The notes below the pieces were generated by a model, which did no database searches, was not told where the DNA came from, and saw only the letters and a list, made by a program, of their open reading frames with translations. The position numbers and the translations under genes were made by a program. A stretch of 64,000 nt of DNA, taken from assembly GCF_949628215.1 (NCBI RefSeq), contig NC_134310.1, positions 13,901,401-13,965,400 on the forward strand, read 5' to 3'. How positions within the stretch are numbered: position 1 is the stretch's first letter; the number at the start of each line of letters is the position of its first letter. This document shows positions 9,873 to 21,040 of this stretch, one piece after another. This stretch comes from Phalacrocorax aristotelis. Lineage: Eukaryota; Chordata; Aves; Suliformes; Phalacrocoracidae.

Positions 9873-10339
9873 TGTGCTGGTTTTGGCTGAGAAGGGGTTA
9901 ATTCTCCTCACTGTGGGGGTCGGCTACCTTTCCAGCTTCCCGTGCTCTGCCGCGTGGCGTGGCAGGGGGGGCTGGGAGGGGCAGGGCCATGGTGGGGGCG
10001 GCTGACCCCGACTGGCCAATGGCAGGTTCATTCCATACCATGTGACACCATGCCCAGTATATTGAGGGGGGGCAGTGGCAGTGCGGCGTCGGGCGGCGAG
10101 CGCGGTTTGTTTCGGCGGTTCGTTCCCCCTCTCCCCTCCCTTCCCCCCTCCCCCAGGGCTTTGCGCCTCTCATTGTTCTCCTTTACATTGCATTTCTATT
10201 GTTGTTTCTTTTAATTTTAATTATTAAACTGTTCTTATCCCAACCCACGAGCGTTACCCTTCTGATTCTCTCCCCCATCTACCGGTGGGGGAGTGAGCGA
10301 GCGACTGTGTGGGGCTGAGCTGCTGGCTAAACCACGACA
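9873..10339 (+). mobile_element. 3' LTR of provirus copy 2
   Basis: 467 bp, TGTGCTGG to ACCACGACA. It is close to the 5' LTR (3853-4347), differing by scattered substitutions and a gap in the GC-rich block. It is followed by the CCTGT duplication at 10340-10344. Confidence 0.9.
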
Positions 10340-10344
10340 CCTGT

Positions 10345-12102
10345 GGAGATTGCCTAGGAGGTTAGAATGATACTGGAAATAATATTGGACAGTTTAAAAT
10401 GTTAAAACAAATATTTCTTCACTCTTTTTAAGCTCTTGTTATTCCCAGATGGTTAGTTTATTTATGATTTCTTTGCTTCTAACCCTGTGTCTGTTCCTCT
10501 GCTTACTGAAATCAGGGATTTTCTCACTGACCTCTTTGGAACCAGGGTTGTCTCCATATGTTTTACCAGAAAAGTTTGTAATGAGCTACTGTACTAATTG
10601 ATTTAGGTTGTAAGTCTGTTAGCAGTCCTTCCTGCCAGTCAGTAAAATAATGAGATTTATTTAAATTGGAAATTATCAGCAGTGAGATATTCACTTAAGT
10701 CAGGAAATGAGCAGAGGTATAGTTGTGGTATCACTAATTATGAAAGGTCCACATGGTCAGATTATTCTAGGAGTTAGCAAGATGTGAAATTGTTTCCTTC
10801 AGGACAAGGAGAGATCCGTAGGACATTTATGAAGGCCAGGCACTCATGTCATTATTTTTGCTGCCTCCTCTAGCTGTGTTTTGAAAGAGAAAAGTGAGCC
10901 AGTCGTGTACCTAAAGCAATTTGGGCATATAAATCCAAGGGACTGATTCAGCTTGCAAAACAAAAGTCATAATTCCAAGTCTAGGAAGGAGGATTTAGGA
11001 AATATTCTTTGCTGTATCCAATGAGAAGGTTTATTAATCCTTCCTGTGCTCAGGTTCATTACTAGTCTTAATTTGAGGGTCCCATCTGTTTCCATGCATT
11101 ATATAAGTAATGAAGTCGAGCAACTTAGGGAGTTAAAGGTTATACATGGCAATCTTTCAGATATAGCAGCATCTTTTCTGCATCCCTGTATGGTTCTGAT
11201 CCTATCATGTCTGTGCAGAGCAGGACTGGGACAAGTTCACCTATATTGGGGTTCTCAGATTTTCTAATCCCCATGAAGCTTTCCTATTAGCAAAGGCAGG
11301 AACACTCTGAAACTGGGTGGGGAAGAAGTGAGTGAGACCCTGATTTTCAGGTCTTTCTATTCAGGTATTTCTTATTCATGAGGCTGATGCCAAAGCAGCA
11401 GAGAGAGAAACCCCAAGTCACAGTTGTGTGGATTTTTGTTGTTGTTTTAAAATACCCAGGCTAAGAGAAGTGGCTACTCTATCAATCCCTTTACAGGGAT
11501 TCCTTTATAGACTTTCCTGCATCAATCTAAGTCTTAGACACAGTTATTCCATCTTGGACAAAACAGAGTAATTAAAGCTGGATGTCCTCTGAAGTGGTAG
11601 CAAAGCAGAAGGGCATTCATTTACAGTGTCAATTTCCTAGTAGCATTAAAAAATTAATAATAAAATGAATATCTGTTTCCTAACTGTCTTTTGTGAAGGA
11701 TCCCAGGCTCTTGACCAGTACATTCTGGGACAGAGCTGTGCATTTTTTAAAAAGAGAAGCTTTTATGCTGATAATGACCCAGGTCTTTTGTGTATGGTTA
11801 CAGATTTGTTTAATGAGACTACTTTAAAACATTTTTTTTTTGTTTAAATCAAAGTGAATCATGATAAAAAAAAGTATGTAAGAATTTCCTATATAATACC
11901 ACTGGAGTGTGAATGTGCTGGTTTTCTTTTCTTTTTTTTTTTTTTTTTTTGTGGGGGGGATGGGACATGGACGACACACATGACAGGACATGATACAATG
12001 ACAACAGGGGCTGGGAGGTTTCAGAAAACTTTGCTTCTCTAACCCTACTTATAATTTTGTGTTTGATGATCGATGCTAACTTTTGTTTCTATTCTGATAC
12101 TC
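10345..12102. other. No recognisable feature
   Basis: About 1.75 kb of unique-looking sequence. It contains a T-run followed by a G-run near 11930-11960. No coding exon, LTR or CR1 was recognised. Confidence 0.5.
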
Positions 12103-12736
12103 TGTCACGGTTTTAGCTGGGATAGAGTTAATTTTCTTCACTGTAGCTGGTATAGTGCTGTGTTTTGGACTTAGTATGAGAATAATATAACACATTGATG
12201 CTTTAGCTGTTACTAAGTAGTGCTTGTACTAGTCCAGGACTTTTCCAGCTTCCCATGCTCTGCCAGGTGCACAAGAAGCTGGGAGGGGAGGGGGCACAGC
12301 CAAGGCAGCTGATCCAAACTGGCCAAAGGGCTATGCCATACCATATAACATCATGCTCAGTATATACAGCTGGGGGAACAAGAAGGAAGGGGGGGACGAC
12401 ATTTAGAGTGATGGTGTTTGTCTTCCGAAGTAACCATTATTCTTGATAGAGCCCTGCTTTCCTGGAGATGGCTGAACACCTGCCTGCGGATGGGAAGTAG
12501 TGACTGAATTCCTTGTTTTGCTTTGCTTGTGTGCACATCTTTTGCTTTTCCTTTTCATTATATTATTACCGTTATTATTGCTATTACTGTTTTGCTTTAC
12601 CTATTAAACTGTCTTTATCTTAACCCATGAGTTTCCTCACTTTTACTCTTCTGATTCTCTCCCCCATCCCACTGCAAGGGGAGTGAGCGGGCGGCTGTGT
12701 GGTGCTTAGTTGCTGCCAGGGGGCTAAACCACAACA
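12103..12736 (+). mobile_element. Solo LTR, family B-like subfamily
   Basis: From TGTCACGG to CCACAACA, 634 bp. It shares with the LTR at 54160-54734 a distinctive insert (GGTGTTTGTCTTCC, then CCTGGAGATGGCTGAACACC) that is absent from family A LTRs. An ATTAAACTG polyadenylation region is present. No internal sequence adjoins it and I see no target duplication. Confidence 0.82.
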
Positions 12737-13915
12737 AGAACCAATTCTCTTGTTGTTTAAAAATTTAATATAATATCTTATACACCACATAACAACGAAT
12801 GCTAAAACCAAATACTATCAGTCAGAGCCAACTGACTGCAGGACATCTAACAAGTTACAAACCACTCATCTGAATTCAGCCCAAGAGCAGAGGATCCCAG
12901 TATTTATCACGATACTTTAATCAGTGGCTTAAAATAACTCCCAAAGGGAGTGCATTTAAGGTGCTGAATATGGCTTCTGCTAAAAATCCAGCTGAAGGGC
13001 ACACCATATGAGAAAAAGGCAAGTTCATTTTAGCATGTTCTTAGTTTGTTAATCTCACAATAACAGAGTCTGACCTAAATTCAATCTTTTCCCTAGGCTA
13101 GAGTGAATATCTGTAAACATCTGCCTACATTTGTACCCACCACAGCTGAGATTTTATCTCAGTCCATTTATTGGAAGACTCTTGCTGAGGCTTAGCCTTC
13201 TTTAGTGATCTTCTAATCACTATGACCCTCACTTCATGTTCAAAAAATACAAGGGCAGGGGGGGAAGAAACCCACACAGCTTTTTATTACATTTATATAG
13301 GATTTATTTAGTATCTTCAAAAAACAATCTGAGAACATTTTCCACTCACTGGTTTTAGCTGAGCCACTGAGAAAACAAGAAAATCCTGCAAAATTCTCAA
13401 TAAGATGATATTATCTAAAGACCTGAAGCATGAAACTTGGCTTACAACAGATGACAAAAAGCGCAAAATGGAATTAGCTGCAGAAACAAAATAAAAACAT
13501 TTCAGAAGCTTATCTGGGGGGGAAAAAACCAACCAACCAAACAAAAAACCCCACAAGAATCTTCTATTTTTGTATGAATATTCTGGTGGATTATTTTAAT
13601 GTAGAAAAATAAGTTTTATGGAAATGCATGTAACTTTTCTGATATATGTTTATGACCTTTAGAATGAAAACTGACAAGCTAAAAATTCTCCATGCTTTAA
13701 CTTTTAGTCATCCCTGAAGTGGTCAGTCAGTTGGACTAGATGCTCATTGTAGGTCCCTTCCAACTGAAAATATATTAAAAAAAAAAAGTCTTCTGTGAAA
13801 TTTTATGTTTACATATTTACAAGATTATTAGAGAAAAAGATTCTGTGGGCATTTCAAATTTGGAAGAGACCATCTGCCCAATCAATGCGCATGAGGAAGG
13901 TGATAGAGTTAGAGC
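12737..13915. other. Mostly unrecognised; short CR1 tail at about 13726-13775
   Basis: The segment GTTGGACTAGATGCTCATTG followed by TAGGTCCCTTCCAACTGAAA (about 13729-13769) is the characteristic 3' end of a CR1 LINE in plus orientation. The remaining 1.1 kb shows no coding or repeat similarity I recognise. Confidence 0.6.
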
Positions 13916-14443
13916 TGTTGTGATTAGCGCTTGTTGCTTTGGGGGAGTCAGAAAGGCTTCAAGACAAGAAGCACCTAAACAAATTTACAATTACAACATT
14001 TGACCTTAGAAGAAGCAGCAGATATACAGAACCATACAGATAAGGAACTGCAGAGCAAACACTAAACCAGAACAGACTATCCCTCAAGGACAGTATATAC
14101 ATGATCTCAGAACTGAGTTTGCGTGAAAGCAAAAATTAACTAGCGGACACAGTGAGGAAGAGTATATCCTTCATCCGGAGACCCCTGACGACCACCCGGA
14201 GACACCAACAGGCATGCGCAAAGGGCATTTGCATATGATAATGAGTTCTCAGATAATGATGAATATGTATATCTTTTCTCAGACAAACTAATTAATATGT
14301 ATGTAGACCTTGTATAAGTTATGCAACTAACCCTGTGCAGGCACGCACATTAGGAGGAGTGATCCCCTGTGTGTCCAGTGCTGCAATAAAGAATACCTGC
14401 TTAATAGTCACTCAGACTATTGAGTCCTGATTTCGGTTTTTCA
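13916..14443 (+). mobile_element. LTR of a second ERV type, plus strand
   Basis: Probable LTR from about TGTTGTGATTAGC to TTTCGGTTTTTCA. AATAAAGAATACCTGCTT near 14387 is a polyadenylation signal, followed by a short U5 (GAGTCCTGATTTCGG). The same landmarks occur on the minus strand at 63505-64000, showing that this is a repeated LTR family unrelated to family A. The exact start is uncertain by a few bases. It abuts antisense gag-pro sequence rather than its own primer binding site. Confidence 0.7.
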
Positions 14444-16364
14444 TGGCATCACTACCATTTGGTAATTTCCAAACACATCTTTGTAGTACATCAAAGCCTA
14501 ACACATTTTATTTCCCTGAAGCTACTGCTAATTGGTGCCTTGATATCCTTTTCTCCCTTGGTAATAACAAGTTTATTTTAGCCATGGGGTATATCTTACA
14601 TTTTCTGGAAAATCCTGTTATTTTAACTCTCTGCTGTCCAGGCTTAATGTAAGTTCTTTGGGCATCCAGACTTGAGATTATTGAAATTTGAGCTTCAGTG
14701 TCAATCAGAAATTTAACTAACAGTTTCTTAGGGCCAAACAGGGTATAAACATGGGGGCAATGCGAATCATCCCATTGATAGGCAGTCCCACTCTCTGGAC
14801 AGGAAGGCCCAAAATCTGTTTTGAGCTTAATAGTTTTCTTGTGTGTTTAACTCTTTCAACTTGTTCAGCAATATCTCTTGCTTCCTCCCTGGTGGGGCTA
14901 AAAGGGTTGTTTATGGGTGGAGCAGATGGCTGAGTGTTCTCCCTAGGTTGAGTCTGGCCTGTTGATTCCTTACTGCCCGGTTGAACAGCTTGTACCAGGC
15001 TAAGAATTACCCCTGTAGGCTGTCCTTGAACAGCTACTCAGGGTATGCCTAAATCTAAAGCTAGTCTACACAATTCATTACGGCTCTTCCGGGGATCCAC
15101 TGCTTTATGCGGAGGCCCTTGTGATTGAGAAGGATGTCTGGGATCCTGGGGGGGGGGGGGGGTTGTTTCACTTGTCTAACCTGTTTACTGTCTGGTTGAG
15201 ATCAGGTTCACCCAGCTGGCATTGGAGCATCCCTTCCCATTTCTCACCCATGACTGACAATGCTGTGCATCAAATCTTCCCAGGTCAGAATAGGTCAAAT
15301 ATGTTGTTGTCCATCCTGTGCATTGTGCTCCATATTTTGTCTTATTTAATCTCTTTTTGCAATGAGATATGGTTTTAAAACAGTGGGGGCTCCCCTTATT
15401 AGTAGCTTCGTGGCCTGGGGGACTATGAGAGCTGAGACAAGGTAGTTGCCATGTTCACCTCTATCATTCATAGCTTGAATGCAGGCTGCCTTTGTAACAG
15501 CTGTCGCTAGCTCGCTCATTGATCATATAGGGATAGCAGTGGGTTCTCCTCATTCATGAAGGTCTATGCCCCCTGTCCAATAAGCTATTCAGCACATGAT
15601 AGAATGTGGCTCATTGTTAGGGTCTGGTCCCCTTGTTAAAAATACCCTTGGTCCCCAAAAGCTGTCTGCTTCATCTTGGTTTAACATAATACCATCTCCC
15701 CCTGTTAGGGAAGCTCACCATAAATATTCAGTGTTGCTTTTGCCAGGCTTCTGCCCATATTTTTCCTGCCAATTAGCTAATTGAAGGGGGTCCCACAGAA
15801 TGGTTCTCATGGTATTTCTTTGGTTACCCCCTGGGGCCCTACGGACACCTCAGTTTTAATAATAGGGGCCATCTTAAACTCTGATTCATCTAACTTGCTC
15901 TCTTCACTACTCTCATCACTAAATTCCTGGTCAGGGTCCCCCATATATCTCCATCCCAGTCTTCCAGGGACACAATTAACTTGCAAATCTTTACAGGGTC
16001 TGGGGGACTGGGGGCCTGAGTTATCATGAGTTCTAGTTTGTCGTCTACCCTTTTTTGCTTTTCCTTTTCCTCCCAATTGTTTCCGCAATTGTTCTATTCA
16101 CAGAGATAATAGCATTTCTTGTTGCTTTCTTTGTTCAACTTCATCTTGGTAGATTATAATTTCCTTTTCTTTGCATTTCTTATACCAACATGCTGCTTCC
16201 AAACACGTTCCCAACATCTTTAATATGATTCTATGATTCCCTTTACCATTTTTCAGGTTCCCTCTTGTGAGTTTTAACTGTACCTCTATCTTATTCCAGT
16301 TATCCCAATTTTTGTGCACCCAATCTCCGTGCCTCTGTAAGTAGTCAGTGATTGAATCCACCAT
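14444..16364 (-). pseudogene. Antisense retroviral gag-protease remnant
   Basis: Read on the minus strand. A gag-like start (MVDSITDYLQRHGDW) lies at 16364, and one in-frame stop at 16098-16100 separates it from an open stretch to 15807. A frameshift leads to a capsid-like region (about 15800-15200, including ILWDPLQLANWQEKYG) and a linker rich in Pro and Ser. A protease follows whose active-site motif reads DTEAQ (14689-14703), with FLIDT before it; most retroviral proteases have DTGAQ or DSGA, so the Gly is lost. Several further stops are present. No RT follows because the plus-strand LTR begins at 14443. The type of retrovirus is uncertain: gamma-like or ERV-L-like. Confidence 0.65.
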
Positions 16365-16380
16365 CCTGCTGACTACGCCA
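16363..16380 (-). promoter_or_regulatory. Candidate primer binding site of the antisense ERV
   Basis: On the minus strand TGGCGTAGTCAGCAGGAT follows a CA dinucleotide (16385-16386) by about four bases, and its last two bases begin the gag ATG. The position fits a primer binding site, but I cannot assign the tRNA. Confidence 0.45.
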
Positions 16381-16406
16381 ATTTTGTCGCAGGAGAAGAT
16401 TCAGAT

Positions 16407-16809
16407 ATCATAGAATCATAGAATCATTAAGGTTAGAAAAGACCTCTAGGATCATCAAGTCCAACTGTCGACCCAACACCACCATGTCTACTAAACCATG
16501 CCCTGAAGTGCTGCATCTACAAGTTTTTTGAACACCTCCAGGGATGGTGACTTCACCACCTCTCTGGGCAGCCTGTTCCAATGCCTGACCACTCAGTGAA
16601 GAAGTTTTCCCTAATATCCAATCTAAACCTCCCCTGATGCAACTTGAGGCCATTTCCTCTCATCTTATCACCAGTAACTTGGGAGAAGAGACCAACACCC
16701 ACCTCACTACAGCCTCCTTTCAGGTAGTTGTAGAGAGCGATAAGGTCTCTCCTCAGCCTCCTCTTCTCCAGGCTAAACAACCCCAGCTCCCTCAGCCATT
16801 CCTCATAAG
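16407..16809 (-). mobile_element. CR1 LINE 3' fragment
   Basis: Read on the minus strand it runs from GAATGGCTGAGGGAGCTGGG, through GGCTGTAGTGAGGTGGGTG, to the terminal ATTCTATGATTCTATGA, the typical CR1 3' end. It is 5'-truncated, as most CR1 copies are. It separates the primer site and gag at 16364 from the LTR-like segment above 16810, so it probably inserted into the ERV. Confidence 0.88.
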
Positions 16810-17235
16810 ATCACTCAGACAGATATGATCTAGCGGTTAGTTTATTGGGTTCTAATCAGTAAATTTAGGTATGTAAAATATTTAATAAGTACAGATGAAT
16901 TGGCAGTCAATGCTATTTCCTACACTTAAAGTTAGTATGGGATACAAAGATTATCATGTAAGGTTACTATATGCATCTTAAATGTTACATGCATGCAAAA
17001 AATGCCACTTACCAACCCATTGATGCCTGGTGTCAGGTAAGGGATCTCTCGGCCTCAAGGGGTAACCTTGAGAGGCCTTCCTACTCAAGGGATCACTGCT
17101 GTGCAGCCAGCTGCTATGGAGGGAGAGCTCAACAGACCCTGATGTCTGCAGATTTTTATAGCATAAAGTAGTTAATTTTTAGTCAGATTTTCTGCTGTGT
17201 TCATGCAGTTTTGGCCGCTTATCAGCCCGATCTCC
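16810..17235 (-). mobile_element. Probable 5' LTR of the antisense ERV
   Basis: On the minus strand there is a TATAAAA box at 17160-17154 and an AATAAA signal at 16846-16841, in that order, ending close to the CR1 that precedes the primer site. The arrangement fits an LTR whose U5 was split by the CR1. The upstream end is not defined; about 17235 is a guess. No second copy of this LTR is seen. Confidence 0.45.
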
Positions 17236-17772
17236 AGCCAAAACATTTTTTTTTTGCTTTGGTGCTGGGTTCTCGCTGATAGCCTCACACAATAGGATTA
17301 ATTTTGGTTAGGCTTACTTGTGGAGCATTTGCCTGGACCAAAGTTCAGTTAGTTTAAACAGGAGGAGTGCATTTATCACAGGAAGGTAGAGCATGGTTCT
17401 CTCTTTGGCTTGAGATACACTTTTGGATTAATTCTCTGCCTGGAGCCTGACTCTCGTGTGTCCTGAGTTAGTCTAACTGTCTGGCAATAGGCTTTCCAGC
17501 TCTTACCTCTCTTCATCCTGCCACCTCCACCTAGACTCTTCAATCATATTTACCACTGTTGACAACCTGAGTTCTAGTGCAGAAGACTTTAAGTGTAGTT
17601 TGTTCACTTAACAACTTTCATGAGAGGACAGAATTATTAAACTAAAATAATCCTGACATCACCACTGGGATAACAAAAATTAACACACTTAGGTATTAGT
17701 TTATGGAAAAGTGAACTAAAGCTTTGAGAGACTAATTGATTTGCTGAAGAACATAAAAATGAAACTGTGGCA
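17236..17772. other. No recognisable feature
   Basis: About 540 bp between two retroviral elements. No coding or repeat similarity recognised. Confidence 0.45.
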
Positions 17773-17980
17773 TGTAGGGAAATAGACAGGGATCGGTGAC
17801 CAGAAGATCACGCGCTGTGATGGAAAGATAGACTCCTCCCCATAGGAGTGGCAGGAACAGGAAGCGCAAGAGCTATATAAGCGTGTGACGCAGTTAAATA
17901 AACGGACATTTTGTATCCATCATATTGATGTCTGTGCATCACTGTCCCCAAGGTGGGTAGAGCCCTGTGTCCTGGAGACA
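17773..17980 (+). mobile_element. 5' LTR of the class II element
   Basis: TGTAGGGAAATAG to CCTGGAGACA. A TATATAA box lies at 17874-17880 and AATAAA at 17897-17902, so R is very short, as in avian alpharetrovirus-like LTRs. The R-U5 part recurs at 20975-21040. Confidence 0.7.
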
Positions 17981-17988
17981 ATAGCCCA

Positions 17989-20451
17989 GAAATAGAGGCT
18001 GTAAGAGCTATAGTAAAATGAGAGCACGGAGCGGGGCACCTAGAGCCCTCAATGAGCCCCTGGAACACCCCTATATTTGCTATAAAAAAGAAAGATAAAA
18101 ACCAATGGAGGATGCTGCATGACCTTAGAACAGTAAATCAGCAAATGGAGGACATGGGGCCTCTCCAACCCGGCCTACCAGATCTGAGTGGTGTCCCAAA
18201 AGGACGGCAAGGCATTGTTTTACATATCAAAGACTGCTTCTTCAGCATTCCGCTACATCCGGATGATAGAAAGAGATTTGCCTTTACTCTGCCCGCGGTG
18301 AACCACGCAGAACCAGATAGTAGATGGCAGTGGACAGTACTTCCGCAGGGGATGAAAAACTCTCCAGCGATCTGCCAGAGGTATGTGGCTTCCGCATTGC
18401 AGCAAGTAAGGCGACAGTATCGGGAGAGAATCTACATGAGCCACTACACGGATGACATCCTTATAGCTGCGCCCACCGAGGCGTTATGTGAACAAGTCTT
18501 TTCAGACACCCAAAGGGGCCTTGAGGGACAGGGCCTCAAGATAGCTGAGGCAAAGGTACAACGAGGACCAGTGCGTGGATTTCTGGGTGCTAGAATAGAA
18601 GGGGATTGCATACAAGCTCAGCCCATTAAACTTACACCTAAGGTTAAAAATTTACACGATGTACAGAAGCTGGTAGGAGCACTGCAGTGGTTGCGGACAT
18701 TCGTGCGCGTCACCGGTGAGGAGATGCAACCTTTCTATGCGTTGCTGAAAGGGACCGACCCATGGGAGGCCAGGAGTTTAGACCCTGAGGCAGTCCAGCA
18801 GTTGCAGATGATAGAACGTCGAATGCAGAAGGAAGGAGTATGGAGGTGGGACCCTCAGGAGGAATTAATCGCAGGTTGGATTCTGACTGCCGGTGGAGGA
18901 CTAGGATTGCTATATCAAATATGGGTGGGGGAAGAAAAGCCACTGCAATGGGTATATCAGAAGGTTCCCAAGGATGCATTCTCCACAAAAGTCAAGGTAA
19001 CCGGGGGAATGATTTGGCGTCTGCGATGGGAAAGCAAGGGAATCTTTGGGAAGGAGCCAGATAAGCTGACAGTGCCGTGGAATGGGGAGAAATGGCGGAA
19101 GGTGGTAGAGAGTGAAGAGGATATGCAATTGGCGGTATACTCGTACCCAGGAAAAATCGTCACAGGCACGATACAGAGGTGGGCCGAGACAGCCAAAGTG
19201 GTGGATTTAAGTGTGGATAGTAGAGTTTTGGATACCCCTCGCCCAGGACCAACATATTTCACAGACACTTCCTCGAAGACGAACAGGGCGGCGGTAGTGT
19301 GGAAAGAAGAGAATAGTTGGATGAGCCAGACATATGAGGAGCAGGTTAAAAGTGTGCAGTGGCTAGAAGCGAAAGCGCTAGAGATGGCCCTGCGAAAGGA
19401 TAGAGATCGGCATATAAATGTGTGCACGGACTCTTTATACGTGTATAAATTAGTCACGTCCATGAAACGAGAGGGTGTACCACACACGGAAATTGCCTTG
19501 ATGCTAGAGGTTGCTTTATCGCAGCGAGGAGCAACTGTGACAGTAATTCACATTCGCAGTCATCCGACGGGGCCTGGACCACTGATTGAGGGGAATCGCA
19601 TGGCTGATGAGGCAGCCGCGGGAGTCTGGACATTGACGGAGGCGAAGAAACTGCATGAACAACTGCACCTGGGTGCTAAAGCCTTGGCAAAGGAGTGTGG
19701 CATCTCAATAAGAGCAGCAAGAGAAGTAGCAGCCACCTGTCCTTACTGTCAGCACTCGCCATTGTGGGAGGCAGGAGTCAACCCTCGAGGATTGGAAGCA
19801 AATGCTATCTGGCAGACTGACTTTACTGAATGTCCACAGTTGGCCCCCGGACGGCACCTGGCAATTACAATTGATACATATAGTGGAGTCATCATGGCTA
19901 CTCAACATCGGAAGCAGACCGCAACGCAGTTGGCTGCGCATTGGACCACGGTGATGGTGTGGCTTGGAAAGCCCACCGAAATAAAAACAGACAATGGACC
20001 ATGCTTTCGAGCTTGAAGTACCGAGGAATGGTGTAAAGCTTGGAATATTGTGTTAAAACATGGCATTGCTTACAATATCATGGGGCAGGCAATAGTAGAA
20101 CGCGCTCATCGCACCTTGAAAGCAAAAATAATGCAGCTTGGGGAGGGGGAAGGGTATAAGGGAGCTATACCCGTAGCAGCTCAGCAAACCATTTTAATGC
20201 ATGCGCTATATTCGCTTAATCATTTTATACGCGGGCAGGAGCAAGTTACAGCAGTGGAGAAGCACTTTGGCAAAGCTCAAGCAGGCGGGTGCTATCCGCA
20301 GGTATGCGTAAGGTTCCCAGGCAGTGAGCAATGGGAGAGAGGATGGAAACTGAGATGCCTGGGGAGGGGCTACGCCGCAGTTGAGAATGAAGGGCGCATA
20401 GAATGGGTGCCTGCAAAGTGTGTGAAAGCAGAACTGTGCAAGGATGTATAA
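17989..20451 (+). pseudogene. pol: Class II ERV pol: RT, RNase H, integrase
   Basis: One frame runs from 17989 to 20451 with only two stops, TGA at 18019-18021 and TGA at 20014-20016; 654 codons (18052-20016) are uninterrupted. RT: SPWNTPIFAIKKK, WTVLPQGMKNSP, and the catalytic motif YTDD in place of the usual YMDD. RNase H: FTDTS, WLEAKAL, CTDSLYV and NRMADEAA supply the four acidic residues. Integrase: H-x3-H and CPYC zinc-binding pairs, then catalytic Asp in WQTDFTE, Asp in KTDNGP and, after the second stop, Glu in AIVERAH. The first part of RT and all of protease are absent. The near-intact frame suggests a fairly recent insertion. Confidence 0.88.
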
Positions 20452-20974
20452 TGAATAATCCCCCTCTGAGTTGTCTCTTTGCAGGGTCTGCTGACATGGA
20501 TCCTCATGCTAGCCGTCGCACCCGCAGTAAAAGGAGGATGCTGGCAGAACTGGGCAATATAACTGTCTATGTTCTCCTTTTGTGTTAATGTGTAATGCAA
20601 CAGTGCATTTTTGCATCGAGGAAGACACCATGTACGGGCTCTGCCTATTAGGAGTTCTTGAGCCATTAATGTGGCAGAATGTAAAGGGGCGGCAAAAGAG
20701 AGATATGATAGGATCAGAAGATTTAGATGAGAATTGCTTCACCCAAATACGACTACCTGTATGGCAAGGTGCAAGTGGGCTACTTACATTAGCCCTAACG
20801 CCAGGGGTAGGGGTTCAAAGGAACTCCATGGCCTTGGAAGGTATAACCTGAAGTCTATTAAAATTGGTGAACCTCGCAAAGTTGTTGAAGGACGATATCC
20901 AGATTAGATTTGAGAAAGTAGAAAGTATTCTGAAAGCCCACGCTCAGGCGATAGACTGGTTGTTAGATATAGCA
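20452..20974 (+). pseudogene. env: Class II ERV env remnant
   Basis: A consensus-like splice acceptor (TGTCTCTTTGCAG, ending 20484) precedes an ATG at 20496 that opens a short Arg-rich leader, ended by a stop at 20586-20588. In another frame, 20582-20851 contains a furin-type site RQKR (20690-20701) followed by a hydrophobic fusion-peptide-like stretch, the start of a transmembrane subunit. The surface subunit is almost wholly deleted, the frame is interrupted at 20849-20851, and the sequence then runs directly into the partial LTR. The membrane anchor is missing. It cannot encode an envelope as it stands. Confidence 0.7.
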
Positions 20975-21040
20975 TATCCATCATATTGATGCCTGTGCAT
21001 CACTGTCCCCAGGGTGGGTAGAGCCCTGTGTCCCGGAGAT
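20975..21040 (+). mobile_element. Partial 3' LTR (R-U5 only) of the class II element
   Basis: TATCCATCATATTGATG and the following bases repeat 17914-17980 with a few changes (GCCCTGTGTCCCGGAGAT at the end). U3, TATA box and AATAAA are missing, so the element has no complete 3' LTR. Confidence 0.75.

Larger units (their letters stand above)
3853..10339 (+). mobile_element. Complete ERV-L-like provirus, copy 2
   Basis: A provirus with both LTRs and matched 5-bp target duplications, 6.49 kb long. Order: LTR, primer binding site, gag (one internal stop), amber codon, protease-RT-RNase H-integrase in the gag frame, non-coding 3' region, polypurine tract, LTR. There is no env and no visible dUTPase. 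The class III assignment rests on the pol motifs HSPTICHGL, QYIDD, GFWRMHIPN, WGPEQ and RPLGFW, which resemble ERV-L pol. Inactivating changes are few: stops at 5349, 6456, 7341 and 8206, and a frameshift near 7645. It is therefore one of the better preserved copies in the window. Confidence 0.93.
17773..21040 (+). mobile_element. Compact class II (ERVK-like) element with gag and protease deleted
   Basis: A 208-bp LTR is followed, after only 8 bases, by reverse transcriptase sequence, then RNase H, integrase, a broken env and a partial copy of the LTR (20975-21040). The direct repeat of R-U5 sequence at 17914-17980 and 20975-21040 ties the two ends together. Gag, protease and the primer binding site are missing. 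The class II assignment rests on the RT motif VLPQGMKNSPAICQ and the RNase H and integrase motifs. Confidence 0.85.

Noticed and set aside
3853..10339. Classing the family as class I (gamma) because of the amber gag-pol junction
   Set aside because: The pol motifs (GFWRMHIPN, WGPEQ, RPLGFW, YIDD) and the absence of env fit ERV-L better; the in-frame stop alone is not class-specific.
9873..10339. Estimating insertion age from LTR divergence
   Set aside because: The LTR pairs differ by indels in a GC-rich block that I cannot align reliably by eye, so no number is given.
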